Assembly (NCBI GenBank): GCA_019918135.1
Contig: WBZZ01003826.1
Location: 47,671 to 111,670 of the forward strand
Origin: Paulinella micropora
Taxonomy: Eukaryota; Cercozoa; Imbricatea; Euglyphida; Paulinellidae
Length of the DNA stretch: 64,000 nt
Direction: 5' to 3'
Shown here: one piece after another, positions 17,871-28,007 of the stretch
How the letters are laid out: every line of letters begins with the position of its first letter
How positions within the stretch are numbered: the first letter of the stretch is position 1
Program-made: the position numbers and the translations under genes
Notes under the pieces: generated by a model
The model's database searches: none
Told to the model about the DNA's origin: nothing
Seen by the model: only the letters and a program-made list of their open reading frames with translations

Positions 17871-19370
17871 TTTTCCAAGGATTTAGATAAATATATATAT
17901 ATATACCATATATACATATGGACAATACACATGCCATTAGTACGTAAGTGATATTATTTATGTACACATCTACACGCATGTATTAGTGCTAGGGTCTCAA
18001 AATAAATGCATGCAAAAGATACATACAGTTACAAATACAGCACTATTCGAAGGAAAGAAATAAATACCCCAAAATGCACACTGTGATTGCCACATAAGTC
18101 AATGTAAGGAAAAATCAAACACTCATGGATATGCGTCAACACGAATCACACGACAAACAAATCAATCATTAGCATGCAGAAAGATAGGTACTATGCGATT
18201 ACAGTGATTACGAGTCAACGTATACACACTTGAGTGGGCGAGACAGATAGAGGTGCAATGCAGACAAAGGGTGGAAGTTGGTAGAGTAGGAGGCAGGGAA
18301 CTGTAAGCAGGTAAGAAGGTTACAAGAAGGAGATAGTATTACTAGAATACGTAGAAACAATATTCTCTCTTCTGTCCTCCTACGCAAGTCTAAAGCGACC
18401 TACTACCCTACCCTACTATCATAATCGCGATCAGGCATCACACCTTCGCCTAAGTGTACCGTATTACTACGCTTATGCTTCCCTCACAATATCATACACT
18501 ACATATACAACCTTGACATGGGACGATGCGCATGGCAGCACACATGAATACCATATCATAGAGGGGTATGTGTTGCGAAGTCTATGAGATCAGTGACAAA
18601 CACAGGTAGAACATGTCAATAGTACTATTACAATGGTGATGAGTGGACTGATAACACAAGTCAGACCAAATATGTAGGTAAGTTAACAGAAAGATGGTAT
18701 AATGAATGAACATGTTAAGACGCACATATAGGTCATGAATTGATTATTCGCAACATTCAACCATACACAGACGGCACTCGTACAATGTGCCCAGAAGACA
18801 GGGGCAACATATATAGGTTGGGCCCGTCGAATGAACACAAGGAAAGGTCAAAGACATACAATGATACATATGAAGACTAGTACTCACACGGATGCGTATG
18901 TGACACATGTATCAAGGTGGACAGGTAGGATAAATACAGCAGTAAACCAAATTAGCAATAGCAATTATCAACTTACTGTCCGCTATGCTACCTCTTACCT
19001 ATTATCGCTCTCCCCCTGATGCTAAGTTACGACCGTACCGTCTACTATAACTATATCGCTCTCCCCCTGGCGCTCACGACCGTACCGTACTATGCCTATG
19101 TCTACATCTCTTCCCCTGAAATTAACAAGAATAATATATAAGCAAAGAAAAATATATAATATTTTTGATGATTTCAAAGTAAGGAAGGGAGTGAAAAAGA
19201 AAGAGGTGGGAGAAGTTACAATTAAATAAGATGGAGATGACAACTAACATGACTATGCATAGGTTTATGTAGGTGTGAATACAGACGTGTACACACACAC
19301 AAGCACACACACACACACACACTATACATATATATATGTATACATATGTATGTATATATACATATATATG
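17871..19370. other. AT-rich stretch without recognisable gene
   Basis: About 1.5 kb of low-GC sequence with short AT and AC microsatellites (about 17888-17905 and 19292-19322). Frames are short and show no protein-like composition. It resembles 45.2-48.2 kb, which precedes the second copy of the large repeat. Confidence 0.6.
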
Positions 19371-20039
19371 TACACATATATATATATATATAAATATAAT
19401 AATAATACAAAATCTACGATAGGCCTGATCATGCGTATTTCCTTTTTGTCCCGATCCGGCCCGGCCGGGTAAGTATTGCCATTTTGGTACTGTCATATTG
19501 GCATCAGACGTGAATATTCACGATCAGCCAAATTATACGTGTTTTGCGGTGTAACTGCATTTTTGTGGTCGCTGGTGGCACCGTGTGACACGGGCGAAAA
19601 AGGCAGTAGTTGCGGCAATTTCGTCAATGCCGAAATGACCCTGGGGAGTGCCTCTTTAGGCCGTATCGCGCTGGGTGGCACCGGGTGGCGCGGTTTTGTG
19701 AAAACACACCTGATTTTTCTGGTGGCAGGATTCTGGCGGCCAAACTTTGCGGCTGTCCCCTGCAAAATTGGCTGGTCCGTTTCGGTAGGGAAAAGTGGCA
19801 TTCGTCTTTTCAGGCCACGCGCTATCAGAATCTGCAATAAAAAAATTGTGTTGGGCTGTGGCACCTGACCCGTCCCACAAGTGTGGGTTTTCTGAAAAAT
19901 AGTATATAAAAATAACGTTTTCCCGTAAAATTTTTTGAAGCAAGCTGGCACAGGCCGACGGCCGTGTCAGCTAGCTTCGCTCGTGGCGTGTGTGTACTCT
20001 CACACACACCACTCACCACAGTGATCTGGTGACGTGGCT

Positions 20040-20305
20040 ACACCAGTTACATGCTGGCTACTCCCGCAATTGCTACCGCCGACGCTGGCTACCCCTGCAC
20101 TGGCTAACCCCCCCCCCCCTACCCTGGCTATCCCTGCACTGGCTACCCCCCCCCCCCTACCTTGGCTACCCATGCACTGGTTACCCCCCCCCCCTACCCT
20201 GGCTACCCCGACGCTGGCTACCCCCCCCCCCTACCTTGGCTATCCCTGCACTGGCTACCCCCCCCCCCTACACTGGCTACCCCTGCACTGGTAACCACCC
20301 CCCCC
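20040..20305 (+). repeat. Minisatellite CTGGCTACCCC(n)TACC
   Basis: Degenerate 30-40-bp units combine TGGCTA(C/T)CC, C-runs of 7-11 and CCTGCACTGG. The same array in different unit order lies at about 48845-49190. Confidence 0.85.
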
Positions 20306-20349
20306 CCCTTGTAATCATGGCTGGATCCTGCCCGTTGCTACACCTATCA

Positions 20350-22385
20350 TCGAGTCCTCGGTCCCACCTGTCAGAACCTCGACACGTAAGGTTGTAGTAG
20401 GAAGTAACGGCCAAGGTGTGTGGTTCTGACAGAGTGGTTTCTGGTGGCACCTGTCAGAACCTCGACACGTATAGTATAGTGGAGCGTAACGGTCGACATG
20501 TCACGGTTCTGACAGGGTGGCACCACCAGACCAGGAGAAAGAGGGAGGGGGAGGAGGGGTGGCCCCCTGTGCCGCGGCATCTAGCCTAGATAACACTCTC
20601 TTTTTTTCCGTTGGTGGTGGCACCTGCCAGAACCGCGACACGTAAGTTTATAGCAGGGAGTAACGGCCAAGGTGTGGGGTTCTGACAGGGTGGCACCACC
20701 AAGGGGGGGGGTGCATCTAGGCTAGATGCCACAGCACAAGGGGGCCACCCCCCCTCTCCCTCCCTCTCTTTCTGTTGGCGGTGGCACCTGCCAGAACCAT
20801 GACACGTAAGGTTATAGTGGGGAGTAACGGCTTGGGTGTGGGGTTCTGACAGAGTGGCTCCGGTGGCACCTGCCAGAACCATGACACGTAATGTTATAGT
20901 GGGGAGTAACGGCTGGGGTGTGGGGTTCTGACAGGGTGGCACCTGCCACAGAAGAAAAAAAGGGGAGGGAGGGAGGGGGAAGGAGGAGGGGTGGCCCCCC
21001 TATGCCGTGGCATCTAGCCAAGACAACACTCTCTTTTTTTCTGTTGGTGGTGGCACCTGCCAGAACCACGACACGTAAGGTTATAGCAGGGAGTAACGGC
21101 TGTGGTGTGGGGTTCTGACAGAGTGGCACCGGCCACAGAAAAAAGAAGGGGATGGAGGGGGGGGGGAGGGGGTGGCCCCCCTGTGCCGTGGCATCTAGCC
21201 AAGACAACACTCTCCTTTTTTCTGTTGGTGGTGGCACCTGCCAGAACCACGACACGTAAGTTTATAGCAGGAGGTAACGACCAAGGTGTGGGGTTCTGAC
21301 AGAGTGGCTCCGGTGGCACCTGCCAGAACCATGGCATCTGGTTTTGTGTGTTAATTTGAATTCTTGTATGTAACCGGTTTTGACAAGCCGCCGTATTTTT
21401 CCGGTGGCCCCTTTGTCAGAACCATGACACGTATTTATATGGTAATTTGAATTTTCCCATGTGTGGGTTCTGACAGGGTGGCACCAGCCACCGGAAATTT
21501 CAGGTGGCCCCTTTGTCGGAACCATGACACGTATTTATATAGTAATTTGAATTTTCCAATGTGTGGGTTCTGACAGGGTGGCACCAGCCACCTGAAATTT
21601 CTGGGGTGGGGAGGTTGGGGGGGCCCCCCTACCAGTGTTCCGACAAAGGGGTGGGCGGTGGCACCTGTCAGAACCATGGCACTTAAGGGTATATAGCGGG
21701 ACGTAACGGTCGAGGTGTGGGTGTTCTGATAAAGTGGCACCGGTGGCCCCGTTGCCAGAACCGTGACACGTATTTATATGGTAAATGGACTTCGTCCATG
21801 TGTGGGTTCTGACAGGGTGGCACCAGTCACCGGAAAATTCTGGGGTGGGGAAGGTGGGGGGGCCCCCCTACCAGGGTTCCGACAAAGGGGTGGGCGGTGG
21901 CACCTGTCAGAACCATGGCACTTAAGGGTATATAGCGGGACGTAACGGTCGAGGTGTGGGTGTTCTGACAAAGTGGCACCGGTGGCCCCTTTGCCAGAAC
22001 CGTGACACGTATTTATATGGTAAATGGACTTCGTCCATGTGTGGGTTCTGACAGGGTGGCACCAGTCACCGGAAAATTCTGGGGCGGGGAAGGTGGGGGG
22101 GCCCCCCTACCAGGGTTCCGACAAAGGGGTGGGCGGTGGCACCTGTCAGAACCATGACACTTAAGGGTATATAGCGGGACGTAACGGTCGAGGTGTGGGT
22201 GTTCTGACAAAGTGGCACCGGTGGCCCCTTTGCCAGAACCGTGACACGTATTTATATGGTAAATGGACTTCGTCCATGTGTGGGTTCTGACAGGGTGGCA
22301 CCAGTCACCGGAAAATTCTGGGGTGGGGAAGGTGGGGGGGCCCCCCTACCAGGGTTCCGACAAAGGGGTGGGCGGTGGCACCGCC
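20350..22385. repeat. Array of units bounded by GGTGGCACC..GTCAGAACC inverted ends
   Basis: About 15 units. Each starts GGTGGC(A/C)CC...CAGAACC, has an interior with GACACGTA, a TATA-containing stretch and GTAACGG, and ends GGTTCTGACAGGGTGGCACC, the inverse of its start. Units are 75-110 bp, joined by 40-110-bp linkers. The last three (about 21740-22375) form exact 239-bp tandem copies with an internal ATGGACTTCGTCCAT hairpin. Foldback mobile units or a replication-related iteron array are both possible. Confidence 0.85.
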
Positions 22386-22460
22386 CACCGAGGAGGAAAA
22401 GGAGGCTTTCCGACGGGACGGCGCCAAGTCACAAGGAAAAATATCTAGCCAGGACATGTT

Positions 22461-22466
22461 TTTATT
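22461..22466 (-). terminator. AATAAA polyadenylation signal
   Basis: On the minus strand AATAAA lies 5 bp after the second stop (22472-22474) of the gene above it, supporting that stop as the original gene end. Confidence 0.5.
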
Positions 22467-22471
22467 GAAGG

Positions 22472-23353
22472 CTACAACGTGTCGAATTTTCTAGCCAGGC
22501 GCTGGAACACCGTCTGCAGGCGCCTGTTGATGCAGTCCTCCATCGCGTCCCAGTACAGGCGCTCGTAATACTATTGCTCGTAGAACCGCCAGGCTCTGCG
22601 GGAATCAACCGGGTCGACGCGCACTAGGTCCTGTTCTCTCGCTATCCCGGGGTACATGTATTCTAGCCACTCTTTCTGTGTTTCCGCCTCCTGGATGACA
22701 GGGTTTTCGGCCAAGGCCTCCTGCTTTCTGCCCCGACCGCCATACCACCTCCGCCAAGCGTGGAACGGGCACCGCTGGTGGACCAGGTCGTAGAGCTGTG
22801 CGCGGCGACCGCTGGGTAGGCCCGCCAGGGCTCCCTTGGGTAGCGGACTGTAGTAAGCAGGGGTCTGCAGGTAGCTGCAAACTAGCCGGACCACGTTCTT
22901 GTCCTCAATGTACGGGTCCAGCCACTCGGCCACCGGGGCATGCAGTGTCTGCAGCTCCAGTGGCAGGTCGTGCACACCCCAGCTGGCAGGCCTGTATGGG
23001 TCGGTAGGCGCGCTGAGCAGGCAGATGTCCAGCAGGGAAAGTAAAGAGGCCTCCCCTGGAGGTAAGGTGATGGCGGTCAGCGGGGACCAGTGGTAGGGCA
23101 TGGAGAGCAGCCGCAGGCGCCGGTCGTTGACGTCCAGGCCCTGGGTAGCCTCCTTGACCAGCAGCGCGTACCAGTCGATGTCCTCGCGCGGGGATCGGCC
23201 GGCGTCCAGCTGGGCCACGGCGGTCGGGTCGCAGGGGGTGGGGGTGTAGCCGACCGGTCGGACGAGCGCGGTCAGCCGGCCGCCCGGCAGGATGCGGCGG
23301 CGCTTGGGTGGGTGACCGGCGGTGGCGGCGGCAGCGGCATTTTTTCGGCGCAT
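22472..23353 (-). CDS. Unknown protein with in-frame TAG near C-terminus
   Basis: I do not recognise this protein. From the ATG at 23353 it begins with a basic segment (MRRKNAAAAA, PPKRRRILPGGR) and continues as a globular-looking chain rich in Pro, Leu and Trp (DIDWYALLVKEATQGLDVNDRR, LLSLLDICLLSAP, WRRWYGGRGRKQEALAENP). A TAG at 22571-22573 ends 260 codons, but the frame continues for 33 plausible codons (YYERLYWDAMEDC...) to TAG at 22472-22474, followed at once by AATAAA. The inner TAG is therefore likely a mutation, an error or a readthrough site. It is divergent from the TV-Pol gene across about 510 bp. Confidence 0.7.
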
Positions 23354-23862
23354 GTTTTTGGAGTGCTTCCTGGGTTGGGCTGGGTCGGGATTCTGAACTG
23401 GTCTCGGTACCGCCCCTGGCTCGCCCTGGTTGGCTGGTCAGGCACGTATTGCCTTTTTGTCCCTCCATTGATATGGCCGAAATTCAGTGATACTGACAAA
23501 AAATGCATTGATACAGGAAAAAAGGGTGGTGATACGAGAGAAAAAGGCAGTGATATAGGAAAAAAGGCAGTCGCCAGACCGGGCCGGCACGTGCCCCGGC
23601 CTCGACCTCAGCAGGCCAGCTGTCGGCCGATGCCTGGCCATTCCTGTGTTCTCTGGGAACCCAGGAAGTACCCTGAGCCGGAACGAGACTATTGCCTTTT
23701 TCCATCGCCTGTTTTCGTGGTCGATTTCCCGGAAATTTACCGCGCCGCCAAACACGCTAAATCTTCGTGAAAATTTCCGGTGAGGCCGCAAAACCAGTCA
23801 GAATTTCTCTGTGTCGTTTGTGTGAGTGTTCGAGCACGATAACTTTTTTTGTAGGTGCCGAC
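23354..23862. promoter_or_regulatory. Divergent intergenic region with GTGATA repeats
   Basis: 510 bp between two divergent genes, with no coding signal. It holds four imperfect repeats of (C/G)AGTGATA...AAAAA(G/A) at about 23484-23570. Confidence 0.5.
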
Positions 23863-26800
23863 ATGCAGGAGCAAGAGCCACGCATGCCGTCCGCCATCGA
23901 CAGCGACGACGACGACATCGCGCTGCAGTCCCTGCGAGCCAGGGCCCGTCGCAGGAGAAGGGGCGCGCAACAAGCGGCGGCTGCCACGGGCGGCGAAGCA
24001 GAAGAGTGCGACAGCGAGCGAGCCCGACCCAGGCCGCCAGCGACGACGAATCTGCAGACGAGAAGACGGTGGCCGCCGGCAGGGGCAAGATCAAGAAGGA
24101 GGCAGTGTACCGGTTCTACGAGCTGCTGGACCTGCACGCAGTCCGTGAACTGCTAGCCGAACCGCTCCTGGAGCCTGGCTACAAGCACCTGCTGGAATGC
24201 ATGCAAAGGGAAGTGATCGAGCACGGGGGCTACTGCGTCGATTACTACTACTGCAAGGGCACCAAGAGCGGCAGGGCCTACGCCACAACAGGGATGCAGA
24301 ATGCACCGGCTGCTCTGCGCCGCCTGGCCCTGCCAGCCTACTGCAAGGAGGTCGACATCAACAATAGTGTGCCTGTTTTTCTGCTGTGGTTGGCGGAAAG
24401 CCTGGCCGAGGACCCGGCCCCTCTGGCCGCGCTGCGCGAGCTCGTAGAGAACCGAGAAGAGTGCCTGCAGAAGACTGCTGAAATCCTCGGGATGACCAGG
24501 GACGGCGCCAAGGAGGCTCTGCTCAAGGTCTTGCACGGCGGGGACCTGGTGGGCCTGCCGCCGTGCCGTTTCGCCCAGCGTCTGCGCAACTCGGTTGCGT
24601 GTGCAATCTCTACGCTCAAGCCCCACTTTAGGAAGATATGGGACTTCTGCGAGAAGAGGCGCAAGCTGGGCTGGGACCACGTCAGGCGCATCAACTACAA
24701 GAACACCAACGGGGCGTTCGTACATTTTGCGACTACTCGCTACGAAGCGCTGGTCATGTCCCGTGCCATGGTCTTTTTTCGGGACAGAGGATGCGAGACG
24801 ATCTGCCTGCGCCACGACTCGCTCGTGATCGAGGACAGGCAAAACGTGGTGGACGAGGCGGCGCTCCGCGAGCTGGCGGAGTTCTGCGTCGCGGTAGACT
24901 ACGGCGAGACAGAAACGAGACCACAGGGGCGCAGGGACCTCACGAGGCTGGCCAAGCTCGCCAGGCTCAGTTGGAAGTGCAGTGCCATGGTCGCGCAGGA
25001 CGGCGACCGCGAAAAGTTGCTAGAGGAAGAGGACAAGGGCTCGCCGGCGGAACAGAACGGCTTTGAGAATGGCGACATCTACAAGACACAGGAGGACATA
25101 TACCAGAACGAGTTCATGCACCCGATAAGCTTCGACAAGTTCCGGTACCAGCTGGTGAATGCAGTCACCGGACTAGGCAAGTCGCACGTTTCCCGGCAAG
25201 CCATCCTGCAGCTGCTGCGGGCGAACCCGGAGGCCAGTGTCGGCATCGTGACCGGCCGGCGGACACAGGCGTCTTGTGTCGACGGCGATTTAGGCTCTTT
25301 TTTGCGCGAGCACGACATCGAGGCGACTACACTGGCTAACTACATGGACGCGCCGAGGGACGCCGACGGCAGTCTGTCCCAGCACCAACGAATTATCATC
25401 CAATACGAGTCCCTGCACCGGCTGGTGGTCCAGCAAGGCGGCACAAGGATGCTCATTCGTTACGACATCCTTATACTGGACGAGTTCAGGCTGCTGTCCG
25501 ACCAGCGGGTCTGGATGCAGACGAACCGCTGCAACCTGCGCGAGAACAACGCGATCTACGAGCGGTTGTGCAAGGAGACCCCGCGCGTCCTGGTGATGGA
25601 TAAGGACCTCGGCTCCGATTCTACCTGCTATGACTTTTTCGTGGGCGCCGACGGGATCACGACCCAAGACCAGGTACAGTACCACGACTACCGCTACGTG
25701 CCGCCCCACCTTAGGCGCAGTATCAAGGTCGTGGGCAAGCTCGGGAAATGGCTAGAGAAGCTGCGAACGAACCTGCGAGAAGGGAAGAAGACACTCGTGC
25801 CCTGCCGCTCCAACCGCGAAGCACGGGCTATCTACGACATGTTCGTGGCGACCGGCGACGCCCCGGAGAGACCAGACGCCAAGGGAAGAAGGGACAGACG
25901 AGGGAAGACGGCAAAGACGAGGAGGTAGACCCGATCTGGGCGCGAGGGGCTAAGGTGCGTATCCTGACTGCACAGACTCCCCCGCTGGAGTCTCAGGCAA
26001 TGCTCTCTGACATCAACAACCTCTTCAGGCCCTCGATGCCAGATGACTACACGTCTGGCTGCGTGATACTGATCTACACAAGCTCGCTGTGCGTGGCCGC
26101 CGACCTACAGGGCCAGATCGAGTGCGTGATGCTGCACTGCGCAAATGGGACGGGCATTGCTAGAGGGGGTCCACCCGCCAGGATTCTGTGGCAGATGGTT
26201 ATGCGTGCGCGCCGTGTGCGGGACAGCACCGTCTATTGCTACTTCGGCGAGGACTTCGGCCACTCTCCGTGCGCGCTAGCAAAGGATCTGTACGGCCGTG
26301 GCAGCACGACGGAGTGTACCGGGAGCTGGCCGAGCACTTCAACGAGAAGATGCAACAGATACGGCAAGTGACGCTCCGCGCTAATCCCAAAGACAAGGAC
26401 AGCGTCTACCTGATGATGGACGTCGGTCTCCGGTGGAAGGACATCGTCGACGCCGGCGGCAGGAAGCTATACTCAGTCGAAGTGAATTCGAATCTCGTGG
26501 AATGTCTCCTGGCGCGCAAGACGGAAGTGGAGCACAACCGGAACGAGCTAGTGTTTCACCAGTTTGTGCGCGGGTATCCGTTGGTTATGGACGAGCCTCC
26601 GTCAGACGAACAGCTACAGGTGGCGCTCGACGAGCTGAGGCAGCCGACCAGTGACCCCGTCGTGGAGCCCAAGCAAGCAAAGGCAAGAGATAAACTAGCA
26701 GGATTTCGCGAGCGCGTGGACGACGAGCTCGAGTTCGTGTTGTCCGGGGAGATTAAGTGGGCCGACCTCGGGTGCGTGTCGGATGCCCGGAAGCGCATAC

Positions 26801-27521
26801 TGGAGATCGAGCCGGCACCAAGCGGAAGAACAGACAAGTGGAGCTAGAGGTACCTGCATGCTGTGCGCCAACGTGCAATGGACGGTGAAGTCATTCCCGC
26901 GAGCGAGCTGGTTGAACAGTACAAGGCCATGCGCAGACACCGCCGTGCCCTGCGCCTGCTGCAAGTGGTCCCCGGTAGCCGACGCGGTCAAGGCCGACGA
27001 CAAGGCCCTCTTCAGTGGGTCGGGGGCGGAACGCAAGCAAGTGGTCGAGTACGTGCTCTACTGTCGCCCATCATGTCATCCGGGAAACAGCGTCCGTGCT
27101 CGGTTGCCAGTTGCCAGAGCTGCTTTCTCCTGCACACCAGCTGACCAACGAACAGATCAACAAAACGGGCAATCGACTAGCCAAGCTCTTTAAGGACCTA
27201 GAGATCTCGCAGCGGGACCCCGACACCGTTCGTAGGGCTCAGCCACCCAAGAAGGCCGTAGTATGCCTCCAGTCCCTCTTGGCCAAGTTCGGGTTTGACC
27301 TTGTCAAGACTGACACCAAGCGGTTGCCAAAGGACGCGGATGGCAAGAGACAGGAGATAGTGTCCTACAAGGTAGTCACAAACAAAGAAGTGGCTGAGTT
27401 GAAATGCTTGTACGCGGGCTTCTGGCAGCCTCCCTCCCGCGAGCAGGTCCAGCGGCAGCAGCAACAGCAGCAGCCGCCGCCGGCTAAGAGGCAAAAAGTT
27501 ACCAACGACGCAGACGTGTAA
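23863..27521 (+). pseudogene. TV-Pol-like polymerase fused to OBP-type helicase, frameshifted
   Basis: Start by ATG at 23863 (acidic-basic N-terminus DSDDDDIALQSLRARARRRRR); frames then change near 24000-24080. Core in one frame to 25928: GRAYATTGMQNAPAALR (about 24271), DINNSVP (about 24355) and CLRHDSLVI (about 24808), matching the TV-Pol branch of family A-related polymerases known from eukaryotic transposons and viruses. Helicase: TGLGKS (about 25169), LDEFR (about 25480), MDKD, then in a second frame YTSSLCVAAD and MVMRARRVRD. Further breaks occur near 25880, 26310, 26800 and 26950-27060; the tail (27100-27521) ends Gln-rich with KRQKV. All motifs survive, so it is either recently inactivated or poorly base-called. 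Confidence 0.75.
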
Positions 27522-27653
27522 AATAATTTTAAAAAAGTTTTGCGACAATTTTCATCTTTACAAAAAAAGGCGCGCCTGACAAGAGACCATAGAGAATTGA
27601 ACTGTGGACACAATTTTTCTTGTGGAATACTGTTTTTAACTCGTTAGGCTAAC

Positions 27654-27998
27654 ATGTCAGACACACAGACTAATAAGGATAATACCGCCCTTTTTTGGGG
27701 TGGGTGCCTGCCGGCTAGACTAGCGGTGGCCGGCCTGGCCATCTACAAACCACAGCACTGGCTGCAAGCACTGACCGCAATTCCCGCGGCGGTCTGGCTG
27801 AGCGGCGCCTTGGACGACAAGCAGACCGGGGTTTTCGGCGGAGAGGCCTACTGGGCAGAACACCGAAAAACACATGGACTTTTGTGGGCTTCCTATGCAG
27901 CCACCGGCCGCGGCGAAATTTTGGCGGTCGACGCGCTCTTTGGGGCTTGGGTCGCGGTAGAACACGGAAAAAAAAGTTCTGATCCAGACTCTGTATAG
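27654..27998 (+). CDS. Small predicted membrane protein
   Basis: A 114-residue protein from an ATG 130 bp after the TV-Pol gene and 9 bp before RNR. Hydrophobic stretches at about 18-32 (LPARLAVAGLAIY), 37-50 and 85-105 suggest two or three membrane passes. FGGEAYWAEHRKTHGLLW followed by AVDALFGAWVAV recalls a small membrane protein family common in nucleocytoplasmic large DNA viruses, whose function I do not know. No frameshift. Confidence 0.65.
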   Translation: MSDTQTNKDNTALFWGGCLPARLAVAGLAIYKPQHWLQALTAIPAAVWLSGALDDKQTGVFGGEAYWAEHRKTHGLLWASYAATGRGEILAVDALFGAWVAVEHGKKSSDPDSV

Positions 27999-28007
27999 AC
28001 TTGGCAG

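Larger units (their letters stand above)
19381..22385. repeat. Large direct repeat, copy 1 (3.0 kb)
   Basis: From the AAATATAATAATAATACAAAATC block onward this segment matches 48190-50790 in the same orientation with only scattered differences. It holds an about 620-bp unique part, a C-rich minisatellite (20040-20305) and an array of units with inverted ends (20350-22385). Copy 1 has extra tandem units at its right end. No credible gene; the open frames come from the repeats. Confidence 0.9.

Noticed and set aside
19476-22448. Frames of 60-150 codons in the large repeat, repeated at 48.3-50.9 kb
   Set aside because: They follow the repeat units on both strands, and identical frames recur at the 239-bp period.
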